A stretch of 5,013 nt of DNA. Source: an uncultured Clostridia bacterium. Lineage in GTDB: Bacteria > Bacillota > Clostridia > Oscillospirales > Oscillospiraceae. The notes under the pieces were generated by a model. That model saw nothing but the letters and a program-made list of their open reading frames with translations. It searched no databases and was not told where the DNA came from. Below are positions 1 through 5,013 of the stretch, in pieces. A program made the position numbers and the translations under genes. Location of the stretch: positions 1 through 5,013 of the forward strand of contig CAMVJF010000143.1 of assembly GCA_947167725.1 (NCBI GenBank), given 5' to 3'. How positions within the stretch are numbered: the first letter of the stretch is position 1; the number at the start of each line of letters is the position of its first letter.

Positions 1-1403
1 GGGGCAGCTTTGACACGCTTGTCATCACCGGCCCGAACACCGGCGGCAAGACCGTCTCGCTCAAGACGATCGGCCTGCTCGCCGCGATGCACCAGTGCGG
101 CCTTCATATCCCGGCCGCGGACGGCAGCGTCCTGCCGGTTTACAGCCATATCCTCGCGGATATCGGCGACGAGCAGAGCATCGAACAGAGCCTCTCGACC
201 TTCTCCGCCCACATGACAAACATCGTGAGCATCCTCGCGGAGTGCGACGAGCGTTCGCTCCTGCTTTTCGACGAGCTCGGTGCGGGGACCGACCCGACCG
301 AGGGCGCAGCGCTCGCGATCGCCATCATCGAGTACGCCCGGCAGAAGGGCGCGCTCATCGCCGCCACGACCCACTATGCCGAGCTGAAGGTCTATGCGAC
401 CAACGAGCCCGGCGTACAGAACGCCTCCTGCGAATTCGACGTAGAGACCCTGCAGCCGACCTACCGCCTGCTGGTCGGCATCCCCGGCAAGTCCAACGCC
501 TTCGCGATCTCCCGCCGTCTTGGCCTGGGCGAGGACATCATCGACGACGCCCGCCGCCGCGTCGGGACCGAGAGCGCGAGCTTTGAGGCGACGATCGAGA
601 AGCTCGAGCAGACGCGTCTGCTCCTGGAGAAGGACCGGAACGAGGCCGCGATCAAGCTGCGCCAGGCGGAGGAGAACGCCAAAAAGGCCGCCTTCCTCAA
701 GGCGGAGCTCGAGGTCCGGCTTGAGAAGGCCGAGATCAAGGCGAAGCGCGAGGCCGAGCGTATCCTCGCCGACGCGCGCCGCGCGGCCGAGGAGGCCTTT
801 GAGGAGCTCGACGAGATGCGCAGCGCCGTCAACGAGGAGAGCGACGCGAACGCGCTCAACGCCGCGCGCAGCGAGCTTCGCCGGAAGCTCAACGAGGCGT
901 CGGACGCCGTGCGCGAAACGCCGGGTGCCCCCGTCGAGGAGAAAAAGTCCTCGCGCCCGCTTGTTCAGGGCGACGTCGTTCAAATCCGCTCTTTGGGCGT
1001 AAAGGCCGAGGTCATCTCCATCGCGCCGGACCGCAGTCTGACGCTGCGCGCCGGGATCATGACGCTCACGGCGAAGGAGGACGAGGTGCTGCTGCTCGAG
1101 GGGGAGAAGCCGAAGAGCAAGCCCTCCGCATCCACGGGCACGGCGTTGCGTTCCGCTACGATCTCCCCGGAGATCGACCTGCGCGGGATGGAGGCCATGG
1201 AGGCCGTCCTCGCGGCGGAGCGATACCTTGACAACGCGGTCATGTCAAAGCTCTCCTCGGTCCGCATCATTCACGGAAAGGGCACGGGCGCGCTGCGCAC
1301 CGCGATCCAGCAGATGCTCAAAAAGAACAAGGCCGTCAAGTCTTTCCGCCTCGGCCGATACGGAGAAGGGGAAAGCGGCGTGACTGTTGTCGAACTGAAA
1401 TAA
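1..1403 (+). CDS. mutS2: Endonuclease MutS2 / ribosome-rescue ATPase, 5' end missing
   Basis: This is the C-terminal part (about 466 residues, codons in frame from base 3) of a MutS2 protein; the family is usually near 780-790 residues, so the lever and clamp regions lie upstream. The visible ABC ATPase core has Walker A GPNTGGKT (30-53), the MutS signature segment STFSAHM (195-215), Walker B LLLFDELGAGTDP with Asp-Glu at 270-275, and the switch TTHY (366-377). A long charged coiled coil follows (roughly 580-825), then a small beta-rich KOW-like segment (about 957-1100) after a Pro/Glu/Lys linker. The C-terminal Smr domain has DLRG (1176-1187) and HGKGTG (1272-1289) and ends in the typical GVTVVELK. 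MutS2 is known as an anti-recombination protein and, in Bacillus subtilis, as a factor acting on collided ribosomes; the Smr domain is the nuclease or ribosome-splitting module. No clear plus-strand terminator follows. Identity is very secure; which role dominates here is not visible. Confidence 0.97.
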   Translation, partial: GSFDTLVITGPNTGGKTVSLKTIGLLAAMHQCGLHIPAADGSVLPVYSHILADIGDEQSIEQSLSTFSAHMTNIVSILAECDERSLLLFDELGAGTDPTEGAALAIAIIEYARQKGALIAATTHYAELKVYATNEPGVQNASCEFDVETLQPTYRLLVGIPGKSNAFAISRRLGLGEDIIDDARRRVGTESASFEATIEKLEQTRLLLEKDRNEAAIKLRQAEENAKKAAFLKAELEVRLEKAEIKAKREAERILADARRAAEEAFEELDEMRSAVNEESDANALNAARSELRRKLNEASDAVRETPGAPVEEKKSSRPLVQGDVVQIRSLGVKAEVISIAPDRSLTLRAGIMTLTAKEDEVLLLEGEKPKSKPSASTGTALRSATISPEIDLRGMEAMEAVLAAERYLDNAVMSKLSSVRIIHGKGTGALRTAIQQMLKKNKAVKSFRLGRYGEGESGVTVVELK

Positions 1404-1448
1404 AAAACCCGGCCGAGCGCGCCGAGGAATGTGTAAAACTCCGAAACG

Positions 1449-1473
1449 GTCAAAATCAGTTGACGATTTGACA
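1449..1473 (+). repeat. TTGAC/GTCAA half-site cluster around the -35 box
   Basis: Three copies of one pentamer lie in 25 bp: GTCAA at 1449-1453, its inverse TTGAC at 1460-1464 (6 bp apart, forming a dyad), and a direct copy TTGAC at 1468-1472, 8 bp after the second. The outermost arms also read GTCAAA and TTTGAC. The middle copy is part of the predicted -35 hexamer of the HPr promoter. The arrangement could be an operator, but because the -35 consensus is itself TTGACA, some of the similarity may be chance. Confidence 0.4.
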
Positions 1474-1488
1474 TTTCTTTGCTAAATT
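1460..1488 (+). promoter_or_regulatory. Sigma-A-type promoter for the HPr gene
   Basis: The -35 box TTGACG (1460-1465, 5 of 6 consensus) is separated by exactly 17 bp from the -10 box TAAATT (1483-1488, 4 of 6). The -10 is preceded by TGC at 1480-1482, which makes it an extended -10. Transcription would begin near 1495, giving a leader of about 40 nt before the HPr start codon with the ribosome binding site intact. The surrounding stretch is clearly more AT-rich than the flanking genes. A closer TATAAT at 1513-1518 has no partner -35 and would start transcription inside the ribosome binding site, so this upstream pair is preferred. Confidence 0.72.
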
Positions 1489-1492
1489 ATGA

Positions 1493-1508
1493 GTGTACGG
1501 AAGTACAT
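1493..1508 (+). other. Small stem-loop at predicted mRNA 5' end of HPr
   Basis: TGTAC (1494-1498) and GTACA (1503-1507) are perfect inverse copies separated by GGAA, and a G-U pair at 1493/1508 can extend the stem. It coincides with the transcription start predicted from the upstream promoter, so the transcript could begin with a short GGAA-capped hairpin. Such 5' hairpins can protect a message from decay; equally the DNA dyad could be an operator just downstream of the -10. The repeat is seen directly; its function is inferred. Confidence 0.4.
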
Positions 1509-1521
1509 CTTGTATAATGTT

Positions 1522-1527
1522 AAGGAG
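1522..1527 (+). promoter_or_regulatory. Ribosome binding site of HPr gene
   Basis: AAGGAG lies 8 bp before the ATG at 1536. It fixes the start there rather than at the in-frame GTG at 1527, which overlaps the site itself and would add three residues (Val/Met-Ala-Arg) not expected at an HPr N-terminus. Confidence 0.85.
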
Positions 1528-1535
1528 TGGCTAGA

Positions 1536-1799
1536 ATGATAACCAAAGAGGTAGTTATTAATAATCAGGTCGGCCTTCATGCCAGACCGGCTACTTTCTT
1601 TATCCAGAAGGCGAACGAGTTCAAGAGCAGCATTTGGGTCGAGAAAGAAGAGAGACGCGTCAACGCCAAGAGTCTTCTCGGTGTGCTTTCCCTCGGCATT
1701 GTCAAGGGTACTGCGGTCACCCTTATCGCTGACGGCACGGACGAGAACGAGGCGATCGCCACGCTTTCCGAGCTGATCGATTCCGACTTCTCCGAGTGA
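1536..1799 (+). CDS. ptsH: HPr phosphocarrier protein of the sugar phosphotransferase system
   Basis: This 87-residue protein has the normal length and fold signature of HPr. In the PTS it accepts phosphate from enzyme I on a histidine and passes it to sugar-specific EIIA domains in the cytoplasm. The active-site motif GLHARPA places His at position 15, exactly the canonical number, with Arg17 and Pro18 beside it. The regulatory motif NAKSLLGVLSLGI places Ser at 46, the residue phosphorylated by HPr kinase/phosphorylase for CcpA-dependent catabolite repression in Bacillota. Retention of His15 argues against the regulatory paralogue Crh, which has Gln there. The gene stands alone between mutS2 and a transporter, without ptsI beside it, and has its own promoter, a strong ribosome binding site and a downstream terminator. 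Its 5' codons are more AT-rich than those of its neighbours. The symbol is assigned by function; a second HPr elsewhere in the genome cannot be excluded. Confidence 0.95.
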   Translation: MITKEVVINNQVGLHARPATFFIQKANEFKSSIWVEKEERRVNAKSLLGVLSLGIVKGTAVTLIADGTDENEAIATLSELIDSDFSE

Positions 1800-1823
1800 G
1801 AAGCAGCAATTAAGAATGATTCA

Positions 1824-1850
1824 AGGGCGTGCTCCTGCACGCCCTGTTTT
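1824..1850 (+). terminator. Rho-independent terminator after HPr gene
   Basis: A perfect 8-bp GC-rich stem, GGGCGTGC (1825-1832) with GCACGCCC (1837-1844), closes a TCCT loop, and an extra A-T pair (1824/1845) extends it. It is followed by GTTTT then ACTGTT. It begins 25 bp after the HPr stop codon. The stem is strong but the T-tract is interrupted after four T residues, so termination may be incomplete and could let some transcription reach the transporter gene. Confidence 0.8.
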
Positions 1851-1859
1851 ACTGTTCCG

Positions 1860-1873
1860 CCCCGCGAGCGGGG
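1860..1873 (+). other. GC hairpin in front of the transporter ribosome binding site
   Basis: CCCCG (1860-1864) and CGGGG (1869-1873) can pair around a CGAG loop, ending 15 bp before the transporter start codon and only a few bases before its GGGTGAG ribosome binding site. No T-tract follows, so it is not a terminator. It might influence translation initiation or protect the 5' end of a processed transcript; this is inference from position only. Confidence 0.35.
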
Positions 1874-1877
1874 GCAT

Positions 1878-1884
1878 GGGTGAG
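1878..1884 (+). promoter_or_regulatory. Ribosome binding site deciding the transporter start
   Basis: GGGTGAG matches the 3' part of the AGGAGGTGA consensus and ends 4 bp before the ATG at 1889. In-frame upstream initiation at GTG 1829 would begin inside the stem of the HPr terminator and add a 20-residue extension unlike a DMT N-terminus, so 1889 is preferred. The site is only moderate in strength. Confidence 0.55.
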
Positions 1885-1888
1885 TTTT

Positions 1889-2743
1889 ATGAGCAAAGAA
1901 AACAGAGCCATACTGGAAATGCTGCTGTGCGCCGCGCTGTGGAGCATCGCCGGGATCTTCATCAAGCTGATCCCATGGAACGGCTTCGCGGTGGCGAGCC
2001 TGAGGAGCCTCGTAGCCGGCGCGGTGATTGCGCTGTACATGGCCGCGAAGCGTATGCGCGTGAGCTTCAACCGCCGGACGATCCTCGCCGGCGTGCTGGA
2101 GGGCTGCGTCTATCTGTGCTTCGTCTGCGCCAACAAGCTGACGACGGCGGCGAACGCCATCGTGCTGCAGTTCTGCTCGCCGGTATTCATTGTCGTTTTC
2201 TCGGCTCTGTTTCTGAAGGAAAAGATCAAAAAAAGCGATATCACAGTGGTGCTCTTCACGCTCGCCGGGATCGCGCTATTCTTCCTCGACCGGCTCGAGA
2301 GCGGCTATATCCTGGGCAATCTGGTCGCGATCCTGGCCGGCATGGTCATGGCGGGCATGTTTATGACGATCGGCAAGCTTCAGGGGGCGGAGCGCTTCAG
2401 CGCCGTGCTCATCGGCCAGCTGTTTGCCTTCCTTGTCGGCCTGCCGTTCTGCTTCACGCAGCGGCTCGAGTTTTCCGCCGTGCCGCTCCTCAGCATCCTC
2501 GTCCTGGGCGTTTTCCAGCTCGGCATCTCCTACATCCTCTACGCGAAGTCGGCGGAGTACTGTCCGCCGCTGGCCTGCTGCCTGCTCGGCGCGCTCGAGC
2601 CGCTGCTCAACCCCGTGTGGGTGTTTCTCTTCGACGGCGAGCGTCCCGGCCCCTTCGCGCTGATCGGCGCCGTGATCGTGATCGGCGCGATCACGATCTG
2701 GTGTATTTTTGAAGCGAAAGCAAAGGAAAAAACGCATGCTTGA
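1889..2743 (+). CDS. EamA/DMT-family membrane transporter
   Basis: This 284-residue integral membrane protein has the usual length and layout of the drug/metabolite transporter superfamily: two EamA repeats of five helices each. Hydrophobic segments lie at roughly residues 8-28, 33-53, 64-82, 88-109, 117-133, 140-161, 170-190, 197-219, 228-248 and 254-274. The short N-terminus and the Lys/Glu-rich tail (EAKAKEKTHA) flank the core. Typical EamA features are the ALWSIAG segment in helix 1 and the LEPLLNPVWVFLFDGERP stretch that leads into the last helix. Family members export or import amino acids, nucleotide-related metabolites or other small organic molecules; nothing here identifies the substrate. 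The start at ATG 1889 follows the terminator and hairpins. The last 8 bp overlap uvrC, suggesting translational coupling. There is no convincing promoter of its own between the HPr stop and this start. Confidence 0.9.
   Translation: MSKENRAILEMLLCAALWSIAGIFIKLIPWNGFAVASLRSLVAGAVIALYMAAKRMRVSFNRRTILAGVLEGCVYLCFVCANKLTTAANAIVLQFCSPVFIVVFSALFLKEKIKKSDITVVLFTLAGIALFFLDRLESGYILGNLVAILAGMVMAGMFMTIGKLQGAERFSAVLIGQLFAFLVGLPFCFTQRLEFSAVPLLSILVLGVFQLGISYILYAKSAEYCPPLACCLLGALEPLLNPVWVFLFDGERPGPFALIGAVIVIGAITIWCIFEAKAKEKTHA
2722..2727 (+). promoter_or_regulatory. Ribosome binding site of uvrC inside the transporter gene
   Basis: AAAGGA lies 8 bp before ATG 2736, within the last codons of the transporter gene. 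It decides the uvrC start: the upstream in-frame TTG at 2709 would add nine basic residues not expected before the conserved UvrC N-terminus, and has no such site. Confidence 0.75.
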
Positions 2744-4556
2744 CACGCTGCTGGAAAAAGCGAATAATCTGCCTCTGCTGCCGGGCGTGTATCTCATGCT
2801 CGACGAGCATGGCGAGGTCATTTACGTCGGCAAGGCGAAGAAGCTGAAAAACCGCGTCACGAGCTATTTCCGCGGCGAGCACCTGCCAAAGGTGGCCGCG
2901 ATGGTGGAGAAGGTACGGGATTTCAACGTCATCGTCGCCTCAAGCGAATTCGAGGCGCTGGTGCTGGAGAACTCCCTGATCAAGCGGCACAAGCCCCGCT
3001 ACAACATCCTGCTCAAGGATGACAAGGGCTATCCCTTTATCCGCATCGACGTGAAAAGCGAGTACCCGACGATGAGCGTATCGCGCGTCTCATCCAAGGA
3101 TGGAGCCGCTTATTTCGGCCCCTTCGGCGGCCGCTACCGGACGCGGGAGATCATCGATGTGATCCGGAACGCCCTGCAGCTGCCGGACTGCGGCAGGCGC
3201 TTCCCGCGGGATATCGGCCGGGAGCGTCCCTGCCTGAAATACCAGATGGGGAGCTGCGCGGGCTGGTGCCTTCCCGGACGTGAAAGCGAGGATTACCGCG
3301 CGCGCATCGCGCAGGCGGAGCTGATCCTGCAGGGCAAGAGCGACGAGCTCATCGCCCAGCTGCGCGAGAGCATGGAGAACGCCGCGGAGGAGCTTCGCTT
3401 CGAACAGGCGGCCGCGCTGCGCGACCGGATTCGCGCGATCGAGGGACTCGAAAACCGCCAGCGCGTGATCTCAACCGCCTTTTCCGACACGGATGCCATC
3501 GGCTTCTGCCGCGGCGCGAAGAGCTGCTTCACCGTGCTGCATTTCAAGAACGGCGACATGATCGGGAAAGAGACGGAGATGTTCGACGAGCCGATCGAGG
3601 ACGACGCCGAGGCGATCTCCGAGCTCCTGCGTCACTATTACGCCGCGCGCGGCGCGGTGCCGAGGAACATCCTGCTGCCGCTCGAGTGCGACGACCGCGA
3701 GGAGCTCGAGACCTTCCTCTGCGAGAGCAGCGGGCGCAGGACCGCGATCGAGGTACCGAAGCGCGGCGAGCGGCTGCGCCTTATCGAGAGCGCGGCGCTC
3801 AACGCCCGCGAGGAGATCCTGCGCCGCACGACCCAGGAGCAGCGCCGCAGCAAGACTCTCCAGTGGCTGCAGAAGGCGCTGGAGCTCGAGGTCTACCCCC
3901 GCCGGATCGAGGCTTTCGATATCTCCAATCTGGGCAGCACCGGCATCGTCGCGGCGATGACCGTGCATGTGGACGGCAAGCCCTTAAAAAAAGCCTATCG
4001 CAAGTTCCGCATCCGCGAGCTTGACGGCCCGGACGACTACGCGAGCATGTATCAGGCCGTCTCCCGCAGACTCCGGCGCTATATGGAGGGCGACGAAAAG
4101 TTCGCGCCTCTGCCGGACCTGCTTCTGATCGACGGGGGAGCGGAGCACGCCGCCACGGCCAGACGCGCCGCGGAGGAGCTCGGCATCACCCTGCCGATCT
4201 TCGGCATGGTCAAGGACGATCGTCACCGCACGCGCGCCCTCGTCACGCCCGAGGGCCGGGAGATCGGCATTTCCGGCAACCAGGCGGTCTTCGCTCTGGT
4301 CGGCAATATCCAGGAGGAGACGCACCGCAGCGCGATCGAGTATCAGCGCTCGCTGCGCGGCGAGGCCTACGGCTCGACGCTCGAGAAGATCCCCGGCGTG
4401 GGACCGAAGCGCCGCGCCGAGCTGATCTCGCATTTCAAATCCCTCCGGGAGATCCGCGCCGCCTCCCTCGAGGAGCTGCGCGCCGTCGTGCCGAAAAACA
4501 CGGCGCAGGCAGTCTATACGTTTTTCAGCCAGCAACAGGAAGAGAAGGATCCGTAA
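2736..4556 (+). CDS. uvrC: UvrABC excision nuclease subunit C
   Basis: A complete 606-residue UvrC, the normal family length. UvrC joins the UvrB-DNA complex and cuts the damaged strand on both sides of a lesion in nucleotide excision repair. Domains in order: a GIY-YIG nuclease at about residues 13-92 (GVY at 17-19, YVG at 30-32, likely catalytic Arg40 and Glu78) for the 3' cut; four cysteines C152, C166, C174 and C178, the known iron-sulphur ligand pattern; a UVR UvrB-binding helix pair at about 201-237 (ELRFEQAAALRDRI); an RNase H-like nuclease for the 5' cut with likely catalytic residues Asp395 (FDIS), Asp434, Asp466 (LIDGG) and His530; and a tandem helix-hairpin-helix at 548-585 (IPGVGPKRR) that binds DNA. 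All key residues are present, so it should be active. It overlaps the transporter gene by 8 bp and is followed immediately by rsmD. Confidence 0.98.
   Translation: MLDTLLEKANNLPLLPGVYLMLDEHGEVIYVGKAKKLKNRVTSYFRGEHLPKVAAMVEKVRDFNVIVASSEFEALVLENSLIKRHKPRYNILLKDDKGYPFIRIDVKSEYPTMSVSRVSSKDGAAYFGPFGGRYRTREIIDVIRNALQLPDCGRRFPRDIGRERPCLKYQMGSCAGWCLPGRESEDYRARIAQAELILQGKSDELIAQLRESMENAAEELRFEQAAALRDRIRAIEGLENRQRVISTAFSDTDAIGFCRGAKSCFTVLHFKNGDMIGKETEMFDEPIEDDAEAISELLRHYYAARGAVPRNILLPLECDDREELETFLCESSGRRTAIEVPKRGERLRLIESAALNAREEILRRTTQEQRRSKTLQWLQKALELEVYPRRIEAFDISNLGSTGIVAAMTVHVDGKPLKKAYRKFRIRELDGPDDYASMYQAVSRRLRRYMEGDEKFAPLPDLLLIDGGAEHAATARRAAEELGITLPIFGMVKDDRHRTRALVTPEGREIGISGNQAVFALVGNIQEETHRSAIEYQRSLRGEAYGSTLEKIPGVGPKRRAELISHFKSLREIRAASLEELRAVVPKNTAQAVYTFFSQQQEEKDP
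4544..4549 (+). promoter_or_regulatory. Ribosome binding site of rsmD
   Basis: GAAGGA lies 7 bp before ATG 4557, inside the last uvrC codons. Together with the stop-start junction TAAATG it supports coupled translation of uvrC and rsmD. Confidence 0.7.
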
Positions 4557-5013
4557 ATGAGAGTCATTACCGGAAGCGCAAGGGGCAGACGCCTCAAAAC
4601 GCCCGCCAACGAGGAGATCCGGCCGACCACCGACAATGTCAAGGAGGCCGTCTTCAACATCCTGCAGTTTGATATCGAGGGACGCCGCGTGCTCGATCTC
4701 TTTGCGGGGACGGGCCAGCTCGGCATCGAGTGCCTCAGCCGCGGCGCGGCGAGCGCGGTGTTCATCGACCGCGACCGCGCGGCCGTGCAGCTCGTGAAGG
4801 ATAATCTGAAAAGCTGCGGCCTCAGCGGCACCGTGCTCTGCGCCGACTCGCTGTCGTATCTGCGAAGCTGCGGGCAGTTTGATCTCATTTTCATTGACCC
4901 GCCGTACGATTCCGGCCTCTATGACGAGGTTTTGCGCACGATTAATCAGGTTGACATATTATCCGAAGGTGGTATAATAATCGTCGAGGCGCGTCGAGAC
5001 ACGCCGCTGCCGG
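4557..5013 (+). CDS. rsmD: 16S rRNA (guanine-966-N2) methyltransferase RsmD, 3' end missing
   Basis: The first 152 residues of RsmD (family length about 180-200) are visible; the window ends before the stop. RsmD uses S-adenosylmethionine to methylate G966 (E. coli numbering) of 16S rRNA during small-subunit assembly. The N-terminus MRVITGSARGRRLKTP and the RPTTDNVKEAVFNIL segment (residues 22-36) are family hallmarks. The SAM-binding motif I is DLFAGTGQLGIECLSRGA (47-64), the acidic motif II is FIDRD (69-73), and the catalytic DPPY is at 114-117. The ATG directly follows the uvrC TAA, and a ribosome binding site lies in the uvrC end. In many Bacillota rsmD is followed by coaD, which would be just beyond the window. 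Residues 132-141 are encoded by unusually AT-rich codons (three ATA, one TTA) that coincide with a consensus promoter, described separately. Confidence 0.96.
   Translation, partial: MRVITGSARGRRLKTPANEEIRPTTDNVKEAVFNILQFDIEGRRVLDLFAGTGQLGIECLSRGAASAVFIDRDRAAVQLVKDNLKSCGLSGTVLCADSLSYLRSCGQFDLIFIDPPYDSGLYDEVLRTINQVDILSEGGIIIVEARRDTPLP
4951..4978 (+). promoter_or_regulatory. Consensus sigma-A promoter inside rsmD
   Basis: TTGACA (4951-4956) and TATAAT (4973-4978) are both perfect six-of-six matches with a 16-bp spacer, and TGG at 4970-4972 gives an extended -10. Predicted transcription starts near 4985, still inside rsmD, pointing to the 3' end of rsmD and genes beyond the window. The 30 bp from 4951 to 4980 are about 30% GC, against a strongly GC-rich surrounding gene, and hold the only ATA and TTA codons of the visible rsmD. 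The match is seen directly; activity is inferred. Confidence 0.7.

Noticed and set aside
461..892. Ser/Arg-rich minus-strand open frame opposite the MutS2 coiled coil
   Set aside because: The Ser/Arg/Ala-rich composition is the antisense image of Glu/Lys/Ala-rich coiled-coil codons, with no domain signature.
1401..1426. GC-rich element after the mutS2 stop (CGGC...GCCG around 1410-1424, with GCCGAG directly repeated) as a terminator
   Set aside because: On the plus strand the stem is only 4 bp and no T-tract follows. The run of A before it would be a T-tract only for minus-strand transcription, and no minus-strand gene is present to be terminated.
1513..1518. TATAAT as the main HPr promoter -10
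   Set aside because: No acceptable -35 lies 15-19 bp upstream, and the resulting start near 1525 would cut into the AAGGAG ribosome binding site. The extended -10 promoter at 1460-1488 explains the gene better.
1816..2712. Long plus-strand open frame (298 codons) overlapping the transporter gene
   Set aside because: It starts just before the HPr terminator, its product is rich in Arg, Ala and Pro without any recognisable motif, and it lies across the transporter, whose ten hydrophobic helices are convincing. It is a frame shadow caused by high GC.
3984..4535. Long minus-strand open frame (183 codons) opposite uvrC, and a similar one at 3471-3968
   Set aside because: Both are antisense to strongly conserved UvrC domains, have low-complexity Arg/Ala/Leu/Glu composition typical of GC-rich antisense frames, and show no recognisable motif.
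1..5013. CRISPR array, tRNA, rRNA, insertion sequence or a novel defence-type system
   Set aside because: The window is nearly filled by five recognisable housekeeping-type genes. No regularly spaced repeats, transposase or terminal repeats, or tRNA-like cloverleaf were seen in the short gaps (1404-1535 and 1800-1888).

Overview
This is a GC-rich (about 60% or more by eye) bacterial chromosomal segment with all genes on the plus strand. It looks like a member of the Bacillota, most likely a high-GC Clostridia lineage of the Oscillospiraceae kind. The evidence is a MutS2 with a C-terminal Smr domain and an HPr that carries both the PTS histidine (His15) and the Ser46 site used by HPr kinase in low-GC Gram-positive relatives. 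The genus cannot be fixed from the sequence alone.

Layout: (1) 1-1403, the 3' two thirds of mutS2, cut by the window start just before Walker A. (2) 1404-1535, an AT-rich intergenic region with a good extended -10 promoter, TTGAC/GTCAA half-sites around the -35 box, and a small stem-loop at the predicted transcript 5' end. (3) 1536-1799, a stand-alone HPr gene with a strong ribosome binding site, followed at 1824-1850 by a hairpin terminator whose T-tract is broken. (4) 1889-2743, a ten-helix EamA/DMT-family transporter. (5) 2736-4556, a complete uvrC overlapping the transporter gene by 8 bp. (6) 4557-5013, the 5' part of rsmD, whose ATG directly follows the uvrC stop codon.

The transporter, uvrC and rsmD genes are packed like one translationally coupled transcription unit, although no convincing promoter is visible in front of the transporter. 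They may depend on read-through of the HPr terminator or on an unseen start inside the HPr gene. Functionally the neighbourhood is mixed: DNA repair or ribosome rescue (MutS2), sugar uptake and catabolite control (HPr), small-molecule transport, nucleotide excision repair (UvrC) and 16S rRNA methylation (RsmD).

The most striking unexplained signal is a textbook sigma-A promoter (TTGACA, 16 bp, TGG-TATAAT) embedded in the rsmD coding sequence at 4951-4978. It sits in a short AT-rich patch with codons the rest of the visible gene avoids. It probably drives whatever lies downstream. I see no sign of a novel multi-gene system, CRISPR array, mobile element or RNA gene here.
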